Source of the DNA: Gammaproteobacteria bacterium | Lineage (GTDB): Bacteria; Pseudomonadota; Gammaproteobacteria; Steroidobacterales; Rariloculaceae | Reading direction: 5' to 3' | Length of the DNA stretch: 33,662 nucleotides | NCBI GenBank assembly: GCA_017577365.1 | Contig: PKRJ01000039.1 | Coordinates: forward strand, 1 to 33,662 | Shown: positions 1-8,629 of the stretch, in pieces | Layout: every line of letters begins with the position of its first letter | How positions within the stretch are numbered: position 1 is the first letter of the stretch | Made by a program: the position numbers and the translations under genes | Notes under the pieces: generated by a model | Database searches by the model: none | Told to the model about the DNA's origin: nothing | What the model saw: the letters and a program-made list of their open reading frames with translations, nothing else

Positions 1-9
1 CTGGGATAT

Positions 10-660
10 TTAAAAAAGGAAGGCCTGGCTCGTTCCCCGCTCCGGCTCCGCGACGACCGGCGCGGCGGGGACCGTCGCGTCGCCCGCGCCGCGGTCGGCA
101 TCGGCGAGGACTTCCCTCGGCAGCATCAGATAGACCGGCCCCCGCGGCTCGGCGAGCGCGACGTCGAGCGCGCGTCCGACGACCTCGTCGACCGGCTGCC
201 CGGCGCGCAGCTCGAAGTTCCACTTCGTGTACTCGCGGACGATGCCGGCCTGATCGAAGTTCTCCTGACCCCAATGGATCGGATGCGTGCGGGACGCGAT
301 ATGACCGCGCTGCGTGATCGGCGTGCGGCCCGCCATCAGCAGGACCGGCACCTCGTCGCGATAGGCGTTCATCAGCGCGCATACCGTGTTCGCGGTGCCG
401 ACGGTCACGTGCACCATCACGCCGGCGGGCTTGCCGGTGACGAGGTAATAGCCGTGCGCCATCGCGACGGCGAGATTTTCGTGCGGCACGGTGATGAACT
501 GCGGAAGCGAGCCGGCGTCGTGCCGCAGCTTCACGAGCGCCTCGATGATCGGGGCGAAATCGGTGCCCGCGTTCGCGAACACATAGTCGATCCCGCGCCG
601 CTTCAGCGCTCGCAGGAACGATTCCGCGACGGAAACCTGGTCTGGCTTGGCGCCTTCCAT
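10..660 (-). CDS. Thiamine-diphosphate-dependent enzyme, N-terminal part only (truncated)
   Basis: This is the N-terminal (Pyr) domain of the acetolactate synthase / benzoylformate decarboxylase superfamily, 216 residues from an ATG at 660. Residues 10-185 form the domain. E61 in VPHENLAVAMAHGY is the conserved glutamate that activates the cofactor's aminopyrimidine ring. GTANTVCALMNAYRDEVPVLL and EPRGPVYLMLPREVL are typical conserved strands (each under 22 residues, seen directly). Full members are about 550 residues. The central and ThDP-binding C-terminal domains are missing here because the frame meets TAA at 10-12, after an AT-rich run at the window edge. The gene is therefore truncated, frameshifted, or interrupted by poor sequence at a contig end. 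The domain alone cannot bind ThDP diphosphate, so the fragment as read should be inactive. The substrate cannot be told. A 71-base gap separates it from the small gene upstream. Confidence 0.8.
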   Translation of the reverse strand: MEGAKPDQVSVAESFLRALKRRGIDYVFANAGTDFAPIIEALVKLRHDAGSLPQFITVPHENLAVAMAHGYYLVTGKPAGVMVHVTVGTANTVCALMNAYRDEVPVLLMAGRTPITQRGHIASRTHPIHWGQENFDQAGIVREYTKWNFELRAGQPVDEVVGRALDVALAEPRGPVYLMLPREVLADADRGAGDATVPAAPVVAEPERGTSQAFLF

Positions 661-731
661 CGATCGGCCCTCGCTGCGCAATTCGGCTGCCACCCTAGCC
701 CCGAGGCACGGAAAATGCCAGCGACGCCAAG

Positions 732-977
732 TTATTCGAGCCAGTCGTCGAGCCGGGACGACTCGAGCTCGCCGATCGCGTGCTCGTTGAACGCGCGGTA
801 CGCGGCCCAGTGCGTGATCCGGTCGGCGATCTCGAGCGCTTCCCGGCCCCGGGCCGCGTCGAGCCGCTCGCGATGCTTCGCGAGCTCGCGGTCCGCGTAC
901 GCGTTGCACCGCTCGAGGAAGCGGATCACGAGTCTCCTTTTCTCCTCCAGAGTCATTGCCTGCGCCTGCCGCCGCAT
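732..977 (-). CDS. Small conserved-looking hypothetical protein (81 aa)
   Basis: I do not recognise this family. The protein is short and charged, predicted mostly helical, with no signal peptide or membrane segment. Its pattern is a lysine/arginine-rich N-terminal helix (MTLEEKRRLVIRFLERC) followed by an acidic C-terminus ending DDWLE. Codon usage matches the neighbouring genes, and it lies in the same direction as the truncated ThDP enzyme, 71 bases upstream, so co-transcription is plausible. The start is uncertain: ATG at 977 or the internal ATG at 956 (MTLEEK...). Neither has a convincing Shine-Dalgarno sequence, and the second gives a more natural N-terminus. It could be spurious, but composition and placement favour a real gene. 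Confidence 0.55.
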   Translation of the reverse strand: MRRQAQAMTLEEKRRLVIRFLERCNAYADRELAKHRERLDAARGREALEIADRITHWAAYRAFNEHAIGELESSRLDDWLE

Positions 978-1182
978 CGTGACGCCCCATGATAGCGGCC
1001 CGGGCCCGGCCGCGTCGCGAACCCGGGCGGGCTAGGCGACGCCGGGGGCAGCAGGTAAGCTCGGAAGGCGAGGCGCGAAACACGCGGCCTCGACCCGAGG
1101 CTATCGGAGGCGCCGGACTCGAGTTCCGGGACCGTTCCGTGCGCTCGACGGGGCCGCGGTCGAGGTCGACATAGGACGAGTC

Positions 1183-3426
1183 GTGTTCGAGCTGTTATTC
1201 AAGTATTCGCCGGAAACCTTCGCGCGCTCCGAGTTCGTGTTCGCGAACGAGCGGCCGCTCGCATGGCTCGTCGCGCTCTCCGTGCTCGCCGCGGCCGTCG
1301 TGGGCGCGAGCGTTTGGCGGTCGCGGCAGGATCTCGCTCTACCGAAGGCCGTGACGCTCGGCGCGCTGCAGGCCGCGTTGCTGATCGCCGTGCTCGTGCT
1401 CCTGTGGCGCCCGGCGCTGCTCACGCAGACGCTGAAGCCGCAGGAGAACTCGGTCGCCGTGCTGCTCGACACCTCGGCGAGCATGAGCTACGGGGAAGGC
1501 GAGCGCTCGCGGCTGCAAGAGGCAGTCACCGTGCTCGGCCGCGACGCGCTGCCCGCGCTCACCGAGGAGTTCGCCGTGGAGCTTTTCGCGTTCGACGACG
1601 GGCTCGTCGAGCTGCCGTCGCTCTCCGAGGTCCCGGCGCCGGGGACGCGAACGCGGATCGGCGATGCGTTGCTCTCGGTGCTGCGCGCCGCGCAATCCGG
1701 AACGCTCGGGGCCGTCGTGCTCGTCAGCGACGGCGGCGACAATTCCAACGCTCTCGACGCCGCGAAGCTCGCCGAGATCGCGAGCTTCGGTGTGCCGGTG
1801 CATACCGTCGGAGTCGGTCGCGAGCGCATTCCGGAGGATATCGAGCTCGAGGACGTCGTCGTCGCGCCCCACGGGCTGCCCGGCTCGGCGCTGAGCGCCG
1901 AGGTCAGCATCCGGCACGCGCGCGCCGCGGACGTCGCGCTCAAGGTCTACGACGGCGACGCGATCGTCGCGTCGGAGACGATCCGGCTGCCGGCGCGCGC
2001 GGGCGTCACGACGCGCTCGATCGATATCGATATCGGCGAGCCCGGGATACGCGATCTGCGCTTCACGCTCGAGCCGCTGCCGGAGGAGCGCAACCTCGTG
2101 AACAACACGCAGCTTCGGCCGATCGAGGTACCGAGCGAGCGGCGGCACGTGTTGTACATCGAGGGCGAGCCGCGCTGGGAGTACAAGTTCATTCGCCGCG
2201 CGCTCGACAAGAATCCGTCCGTCCGGCTCGCCAGCCTGTTGCGCACGACGCCGAACAAGTTCTATCGGCAGGGCGTCGAATCCGGCGACGAGCTCGCCGA
2301 CGGTTTCCCGGCCGACGAGGAGACGCTGTTCGCGTACGACGGCCTCGTCATCGGCAGCTACGAGGCCGCCGCGCTGACGCCCGAGCAGCAGCGGATGATC
2401 GCCGACTTCGTCAGCCGCCGCGGCGGAGGATTGCTGATGCTCGGCGGCCGCCGCGGGCTCGCCGACGGCGGCTGGGGGGCGACGGTCGTCGCGGACGTGC
2501 TGCCCGCGAAGCTGCCGTCGCTGGACGCGCCGAGCTTCATCCGTTTTCCCGCGAAACCGCACCTGACCGACGCCGGCCGCCGCTCACTGCTCACGCGTTT
2601 CGATCCCGACGACGCGATGAACCGCGCGATGTGGGCCGAGATGCCGGACGTCGCGGACTTCCAGTATCTCGACGAGCTCAAGCCCGGCGCCGTGGCGCTG
2701 CTCGAGGCCGACGTGCAAGGCGGGCGCGAGCCGCTGCTCGTGCATCAGCGTTACGGGCTCGGCAACGCGTACATCCTCGCGACCGGCGGCACGTGGCGCT
2801 GGCAGATGCTTCTGCATCACGAGGACCAGCGGCACGAGACGTTCTGGAGGCAGCTGCTGCAGACGCTCGCCGCCGCCTCGCCGCGCAACGTCACGTTGAC
2901 GACGGATCGATCTTTCTACGGCGACGAGAGCCGGATCGCGCTCCGCGCCGAGGTGCGCGACAAGACGTTCCGCCCGGCGCGCGACGCGAAGGTCACGGTC
3001 GCGGTCGAGGGCGGCGCCGGCGTGTCGGCCGACGTCGAGCTCATGCCCGTGCCCGGCGAACCGGGCGTTTATGCGGCGGTCTATAACGCGGAGTCGCCCG
3101 GCATTTACCGCTTCACCGCGACGGCCTCGATCGGCGACGAGACGCTCGGCACGGCTCGCGTCGCCGCGCGCCGTGCGGACGGCGTGATCGAGCATTTTCG
3201 AATCGAGCAGAATCGCGCGTTGCTCGAGCGGATCGCGGGCGTCACCGGCGGCTCGTACTTCCCGCTCGCCGACGTCGGCCGTCTCCCGGAAGCCGTGCGC
3301 TTCTCCGACGCCGGGCTCGTCGAGCGGCAAGTGCTCGATCTGTGGAATATGCCGGCGGTGTTTCTGTTGCTGCTGCTGCTCAAGGGTACCGAATGGCTGC
3401 TGCGCCTTTACTGGGGGCGGCTCTGA
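1183..3426 (+). CDS. Membrane VWA / glutamine-amidotransferase-like protein (747 aa)
   Basis: This is a large inner-membrane protein with a periplasmic-type VWA domain. Two N-terminal membrane segments lie at about residues 27-46 and 57-80. The VWA domain follows with a complete MIDAS start, D96-T-S98-A-S100, and a later LVSDGGDNSNALD strand. GEPRWEYKFIRRAL (about 328-341) marks the glutamine-amidotransferase-like region typical of BatA-neighbour proteins, but no catalytic Cys is evident. A beta-sandwich region and a final membrane segment (about 728-747) end the protein. The GTG start at 1183 has AGGACGAG upstream and is clearly preferred. The stop overlaps the next ATG (TGATG). As the first gene of a seven-gene run that includes MoxR, it probably supplies a metal-dependent docking surface for the ATPase. 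The exact client is unknown. Confidence 0.85.
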   Translation: MFELLFKYSPETFARSEFVFANERPLAWLVALSVLAAAVVGASVWRSRQDLALPKAVTLGALQAALLIAVLVLLWRPALLTQTLKPQENSVAVLLDTSASMSYGEGERSRLQEAVTVLGRDALPALTEEFAVELFAFDDGLVELPSLSEVPAPGTRTRIGDALLSVLRAAQSGTLGAVVLVSDGGDNSNALDAAKLAEIASFGVPVHTVGVGRERIPEDIELEDVVVAPHGLPGSALSAEVSIRHARAADVALKVYDGDAIVASETIRLPARAGVTTRSIDIDIGEPGIRDLRFTLEPLPEERNLVNNTQLRPIEVPSERRHVLYIEGEPRWEYKFIRRALDKNPSVRLASLLRTTPNKFYRQGVESGDELADGFPADEETLFAYDGLVIGSYEAAALTPEQQRMIADFVSRRGGGLLMLGGRRGLADGGWGATVVADVLPAKLPSLDAPSFIRFPAKPHLTDAGRRSLLTRFDPDDAMNRAMWAEMPDVADFQYLDELKPGAVALLEADVQGGREPLLVHQRYGLGNAYILATGGTWRWQMLLHHEDQRHETFWRQLLQTLAAASPRNVTLTTDRSFYGDESRIALRAEVRDKTFRPARDAKVTVAVEGGAGVSADVELMPVPGEPGVYAAVYNAESPGIYRFTATASIGDETLGTARVAARRADGVIEHFRIEQNRALLERIAGVTGGSYFPLADVGRLPEAVRFSDAGLVERQVLDLWNMPAVFLLLLLLKGTEWLLRLYWGRL

Positions 3427-4343
3427 TGCGCCGGGCACGCCCGGGGTGGTTCTGGCTCGCCGCGACGTGGCTTGCGGCCGCGAGCGCGTCGGCGGACCCG
3501 TACTACTTGATCGTCGCCGGCCTCGGCGGCGAGCCGCGCTTCGAGCAGCGCTTCTCCGAGCAGGCCGAGAAGCTCGCCGAGGCCGCGCGCCGCACGACCG
3601 GAAAGCCGGACCAGGTGATCGTGCTGCAAGGCGCGGAAGCGACCGGCGACAACCTGCGCGCGGCGTTCGCGAAGCTCGCGGGGACGTTGCGCTCGACCGA
3701 TTCGCTGATCGTCTTCCTCATCGGTCACGGCAGCTTCGACGGCGAAGAGTACAAGCTGAACCTTCCGGGCCCCGATATCACCGGCAAGGCGCTCGGCGAG
3801 CTGCTCGCGAGCGTGCCGGCCGGCGCGCAGCTCGTCATGAACGCGACGAGCGCGAGCGGAGCCGTGCTCGAGAGCTGGAAGGCGAACGGACGCACGGTGG
3901 TCACCGCGACGCGCAGCGGCGCGGAGCGCACCGCGACGCGTTTCGCCGAGCATTGGATCGCCGCGCTGTCGAGCGGCGAGGCCGATACCGACAAGAACGG
4001 GCTGATCAGCGCACAGGAAGCGTTCGACTACGCGTCGCGCAGCGTCGCGGACAGCTACGAGGCCGAAGGGATACTCGCGACCGAGCATCCGCAGATCGCG
4101 GGCGATAACGCCGCGCGGCTCACCGTCGCACGGCTCGGCACGAGGCCCGCGGAGACGCCCGAGCTCACGCGGCTTTCCGCGCGCATGGCCGAGATCGAAG
4201 GCGAGCTCGAGGCGCTGCGACTCCGGCGCGACGAGCTCGATTCGGAGACCTACTTGAACGAGCTGCAGGCATTGTTGTTGCAGCTCGCGAACGTCCAGCG
4301 CGAAATCGACGAAGCCCAGGCCGCGCGCGCGGCTCCGGAGTGA
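3426..4343 (+). CDS. Exported caspase-like (clan CD) protein with EF-hand loop, probably a pseudo-peptidase
   Basis: The protein has 305 residues with a signal peptide of about 23 (cleavage near SASA-DPYY). Residues 25-180 have the strand/helix order of a caspase/legumain-like fold. H101-G102 in LIVFLIGHGSFDG occupies the catalytic His position. The next strand, where the catalytic Cys normally sits, reads LVMNATSASGA (136-146), so Ser or Thr replaces Cys; the only plausible nucleophiles are T141, S142 and S144. D187-E198 (DTDKNGLISAQE) is a canonical EF-hand loop, with D, D, N, G, I and E at positions 1, 3, 5, 6, 8 and 12. Residues 245-300 look like a coiled coil. The ATG overlaps the previous stop by one base, and the end overlaps the next start by four, so translation is coupled. 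It is either a calcium-responsive scaffold or an unusual Ser/Thr hydrolase. Fold assignment is by motif order only. Confidence 0.7.
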   Translation: MRRARPGWFWLAATWLAAASASADPYYLIVAGLGGEPRFEQRFSEQAEKLAEAARRTTGKPDQVIVLQGAEATGDNLRAAFAKLAGTLRSTDSLIVFLIGHGSFDGEEYKLNLPGPDITGKALGELLASVPAGAQLVMNATSASGAVLESWKANGRTVVTATRSGAERTATRFAEHWIAALSSGEADTDKNGLISAQEAFDYASRSVADSYEAEGILATEHPQIAGDNAARLTVARLGTRPAETPELTRLSARMAEIEGELEALRLRRDELDSETYLNELQALLLQLANVQREIDEAQAARAAPE

Positions 4344-6594
4344 AGCTTCACATGAGACGCCTCGCCCTGCCGTTGCTCCTCGTCGCCGCCGAAGCCGTGG
4401 CGGGGCTCTCGATCGAGTACGGCGAGCGGCCCGAGGAGCTTGCGCGATGCGATCGTGCCGCGTACCGCGGCAAGCGGGCGGAGGCGAACGCGTGCTATCT
4501 CGAGCTCTTCCAGACGAGCGAGGAGCTTTGGATGCGCGCCGAGGCGGCCCGCGCGCTCGGCGATTACCGCGCGGCGAACGACGCGTTCAAGGCCGCGGTC
4601 GAGCAGCGCCCCGACGATGCGGCGCTGCGCGCGCGCTGGGGCCGCTTGTATCTCGATACGCATCAGGCGAACGAGGCGGTGCAGCTGTTCCTCGAAAGCC
4701 TCGAGCGCGATGCGAAGCACGTGCCCGCGAAGCTCGGCCTCGCGACGGTCGCCGCGGGGCGGTTCGAGGATCGCGCGCGAGGCTACGTCGGCGAGGTGCT
4801 CGAGGCCGACCCGGACAACGTCGAGGCGCTGCTGCTCCTCGCGCGCATGCATCTCGAGGAAGGAGCGCTCGACCGCGCTCGCGAGCGGCTCGACAAGGCG
4901 CTCGAGGTCGTCGAGGCGAAGGGCCTTCCGCCGCTCGAGGTCTATGCGCTCCACGCGTCGCTCGATCTCTTGAACGGGCAACCGGAAAGCCCGTGGATCG
5001 AGCGCGCGCTCGCATACAACCCTACGTACGGTGAGATCTACGAGACGCAGGCGCATTTCTATGTGATCACGCGCCGCTATCGCGAAGCGATCGAGCTGCT
5101 TCGTAAGGCCGTCGAGCTCAAGCCCGATCTGTATTCCGCGCACGCGGAGCTCGGCGTCAACCTCCTGCGCGAGAACAAGGTCGACGAGGCCCAGCGTCAT
5201 CTCGCGTTCGCGTATCGCGGCGACCCGTACAGCCCGCAGATCGTCAACACGCTGCGTCTGATCGACAGCTTCGACAATTTCGTCGTCGCAACGCACGAGC
5301 CCGACGAGGGCTCGCCGTACGATCCCGGCGTGATCCTGCGGCTGCACGAGCGCGAGGCCGAGGTGCTCGAGCCGTACGTGCTCGCCCTCGTGCGCGACAG
5401 CATCGCCCGCTTCTCCGAGCGCTATGCGTTCACGCTGAAGGAGCCGGTCGTCGTCGAGCTCTATCCGGATCACGACGACTTCGCCGTGCGCACGTCGGGG
5501 CTGCCCGGCATCGGTCTCCTCGGCGTGACGTTCGGTCATCTCGTCGCGATGGACAGCCCGTCCGGCCGCGCCGAGGGCGAGTTCCACTGGGGCACGACGT
5601 TGTGGCACGAGATGGCGCACGTGTTCACGCTCGAGGCGACCGCGCATCTCGTGCCGAGATGGTTCAGCGAAGGCGTCTCGGTCTACGAGGAATGGACCAC
5701 GGGGCCGCTGCCGGGCCGCCACCTGCCCATCGCGTTCCTCGAGGCGATGCGAGACGATCGGTTGCTGCCGATCGCCGAGCTCGATCGCGGCTTCATCCGT
5801 CCGACGTACGCGGCGCAGGTGGTCGTCTCGTACATGCAGGCCGGGCTCGTCTGCGAGTACATCGCGTCGCGCTGGGGGCAGGAAGGCCTGCGCGCGATGC
5901 TCGAGCTCTTCGCCGAAGGTGCCGAGACGCCGGCCGCGATCTCCGGCGCGCTCGGCATCGGAGCCGAGGCCTTCGACGAGGCTTTCGCCGATTATCTCCG
6001 GCAGGAGCTCGGCGGGGTCGTCGCGAACCTCGAAGCCTGGCGGGGCGCGCAGCGAGACGCGCACGTGCGCGCCGAGGCCCGCGAATGGGCGCGCGCGCTC
6101 GAGGCCGCGGAGCGCGCGATCGCGCTCTTCCCGGATTACGTCGACGAGGGCAGCGCGTATCTCATCAAGGCCAAGGCGTACGAGGAGACCGGCGATACCG
6201 CTCGTGCCGCGCAGACGCTCGCGGAGTACCGAAGCCGCGGCGGGTACGATCCGACGGCGCTCAAGGCGCTCGCGAAATGGTTGCACGAGTCCGGCGATAC
6301 CGAGGCCGCGATCGGCGTGCTCGAGGATCTGTTGCTCGTCGCGCCGCTGCGGCTGGACGTGCACGCCGAGCTCGGCGACCGCCTGCTGGAGGCCGGCCGC
6401 GCGGAGCAGGCGCTCCATGAGTACCGGATGTTCGCCGCGCTCGATCCGCACGACAAGGCGAACGTCCACTACCGGCTTGCGCGCGCGCATCGGGCGCTCG
6501 GCGACACCGAGGAGGCCCGCAAGCAGTTGCTGTATGCTCTCGAGATCGCGCCGCATTACAGAGACGCCCAGCAAATGCTATTGGAGATCGTACG

Positions 6595-6598
<4 letters not shown>
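4340..6598 (+). CDS. TPR protein with embedded HEXXH zinc metallopeptidase domain (peptidase MA-like)
   Basis: This 752-residue protein probably acts in the periplasm: MRRLALPLLLVAAEAVAG is a signal-peptide-like start. TPR-type helical repeats occupy about 60-300 and again about 580-745 (for example RYREAIELLRKAVELKPD). Between them sits a gluzincin domain with H423-E424-M-A-H427 and a third ligand glutamate, probably E444 in RWFSEGVSVYEEW. This is the Peptidase_MA_2 arrangement, so zinc and catalytic residues are intact. The listed start is GTG at 4340 (GTGA overlap with the previous stop). ATG at 4352 is an equal alternative, with GGAG 11 bases upstream, and gives a cleaner signal peptide. 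Its last codons overlap the TTG start of the MoxR gene. Role inferred: a peptidase or binding module that recognises partner proteins through its TPRs within this membrane system. Confidence 0.85.
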
Positions 6599-7637
<1,039 letters not shown>

Positions 7638-7638
<1 letters not shown>

Positions 7639-7700
7639 TGCAGCGCGCAGCGGTTAGAGCGATGCCGAGACGCCGCGCAGCGCGGAGCGAAGCGCCGTGA
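7638..7700 (+). other. Possible 20-codon coupling mini-ORF between moxR-type and DUF58 genes
   Basis: An ATG overlaps the MoxR stop (TGATG at 7636-7640) and opens a 20-codon arginine/alanine-rich reading frame. Its TGA (7698-7700) overlaps the GTG start of the DUF58 gene (GTGA). The frame would carry ribosomes across an otherwise 58-base spacer. No family is recognisable and the peptide may have no function of its own. In GC-rich DNA such a frame can arise by chance, so this is a weak call. Confidence 0.2.
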
Positions 7701-8596
7701 GCGCGCCCGCGCCGCAGCACCTCCTTCGTCCCGAGGTCCTCGCAGGGCTTTCGACGCTCGATCTCGTCGCGCGCGCGGTCGTCGAGGGTTTCCTGACCGG
7801 CATGCATCGCTCGCCGTGGTTCGGCTTCAGCCAGGAGTTCGCCGAGTACCGCGCGTACTACGAGGGCGACGATCCGCGTTTCGTCGACTGGAACGTCTAC
7901 GCGCGCACCGAGCGCACGTACGTCAAGCGTTACGTCGGCGAGACGAATACGCACCTCGTGATCCTGCTCGACGCGAGCGCGTCGATGGGGTTCGGCTCGG
8001 GCGCGGTCACGAAGCTCCAGTACGCGAAGTTCCTCGCGGCGACGCTCGCGTATCTCGCCTCGCGTCAGCACGACGCGGTCGGTTTGGTCGTGTTCGACGA
8101 GGAAGTGCGCGAGCATCGGGCGCCGTCGACGAGGCCCGGGCAGCTGCAGTTCGTGCTGCATGCGATCGACCGCGCGCAACCGGGCACGGGCACCGATCTC
8201 AAGGTGCCGTTCGAGCGCTTCCGCGAGTTTCGCACGGGCCGGGGGCTCGTCGCCGTGATCTCCGATTTCTATTGCGATCCCGAAGCGCTGCTCAAGGGTG
8301 TTCAGCCGCTCGCGTACCAGGGACAGGACGTCGTGCTCTTTCAGCTGCTCGATCCCGAGGAGCTCGAGCCGAAGGTGAAGGAATCCGTGCTGCTCGAGGA
8401 CATGGAGACCCGCGAAACGATGGAGGTGTCCCCGATCTACATGCGCTCGCGCTATCGCGAGCGCATTCGCGCGCACGTGGACGCTCTGAAACACAGCGCG
8501 AGGCGCGCGGGTGCCGATCACGTGCTCGTGAACATCGCGGAGCCGCTCGACGCGGCGCTCCGAAGCTATCTGCTGTTCAGACAGCGGCGCGCATGA
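7697..8596 (+). CDS. DUF58 domain protein (MoxR partner)
   Basis: This is a soluble 299-residue DUF58 protein. Residues 50-75 contain the family signature YYEGDDPRFVDWNVYARTE. A VWA-like domain follows with DASAS (D92, S94, S96) as its MIDAS motif. A later VAVISDFYCDP strand carries the aspartate that completes the site. DUF58 proteins are almost always encoded next to MoxR ATPases and are thought to be adaptors or substrates. The GTG at 7697 has GGAG at 7684-7687, nine bases upstream. No membrane segment is seen, unlike the flanking VWA proteins, so it probably works at the cytoplasmic face between MoxR and the membrane VWA subunits. Confidence 0.93.
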   Translation: MSAPAPQHLLRPEVLAGLSTLDLVARAVVEGFLTGMHRSPWFGFSQEFAEYRAYYEGDDPRFVDWNVYARTERTYVKRYVGETNTHLVILLDASASMGFGSGAVTKLQYAKFLAATLAYLASRQHDAVGLVVFDEEVREHRAPSTRPGQLQFVLHAIDRAQPGTGTDLKVPFERFREFRTGRGLVAVISDFYCDPEALLKGVQPLAYQGQDVVLFQLLDPEELEPKVKESVLLEDMETRETMEVSPIYMRSRYRERIRAHVDALKHSARRAGADHVLVNIAEPLDAALRSYLLFRQRRA

Positions 8597-8628
8597 CGAG
8601 GCGGGCCACGTTGTCGGCGAGGACTTGA
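8593..8628 (+). other. Possible 11-codon coupling mini-ORF between DUF58 and BatA-like genes
   Basis: ATG at 8593 overlaps the DUF58 stop (ATGA). It opens an 11-codon frame ending TGA at 8626-8628, one base before the ATG of the next gene. This repeats the arrangement at 7638-7700, which is why it is recorded. The Shine-Dalgarno of the next gene (GAGGA near 8619) lies inside it. It may be chance. Confidence 0.18.
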
Positions 8629-8629
8629 C

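Noticed and set aside
989..1174. A 61-codon + strand frame upstream of the VWA gene
   Set aside because: It is Arg/Pro-rich with no ribosome site and no recognisable features; typical chance frame in GC-rich intergenic DNA.
978..1182. Promoters in the divergent region before the VWA operon
   Set aside because: No -35/-10 pair or sigma-54 motif is convincing. A 6-bp repeat (CTCGAC at 1144, GTCGAG at 1159) is too weak to call.
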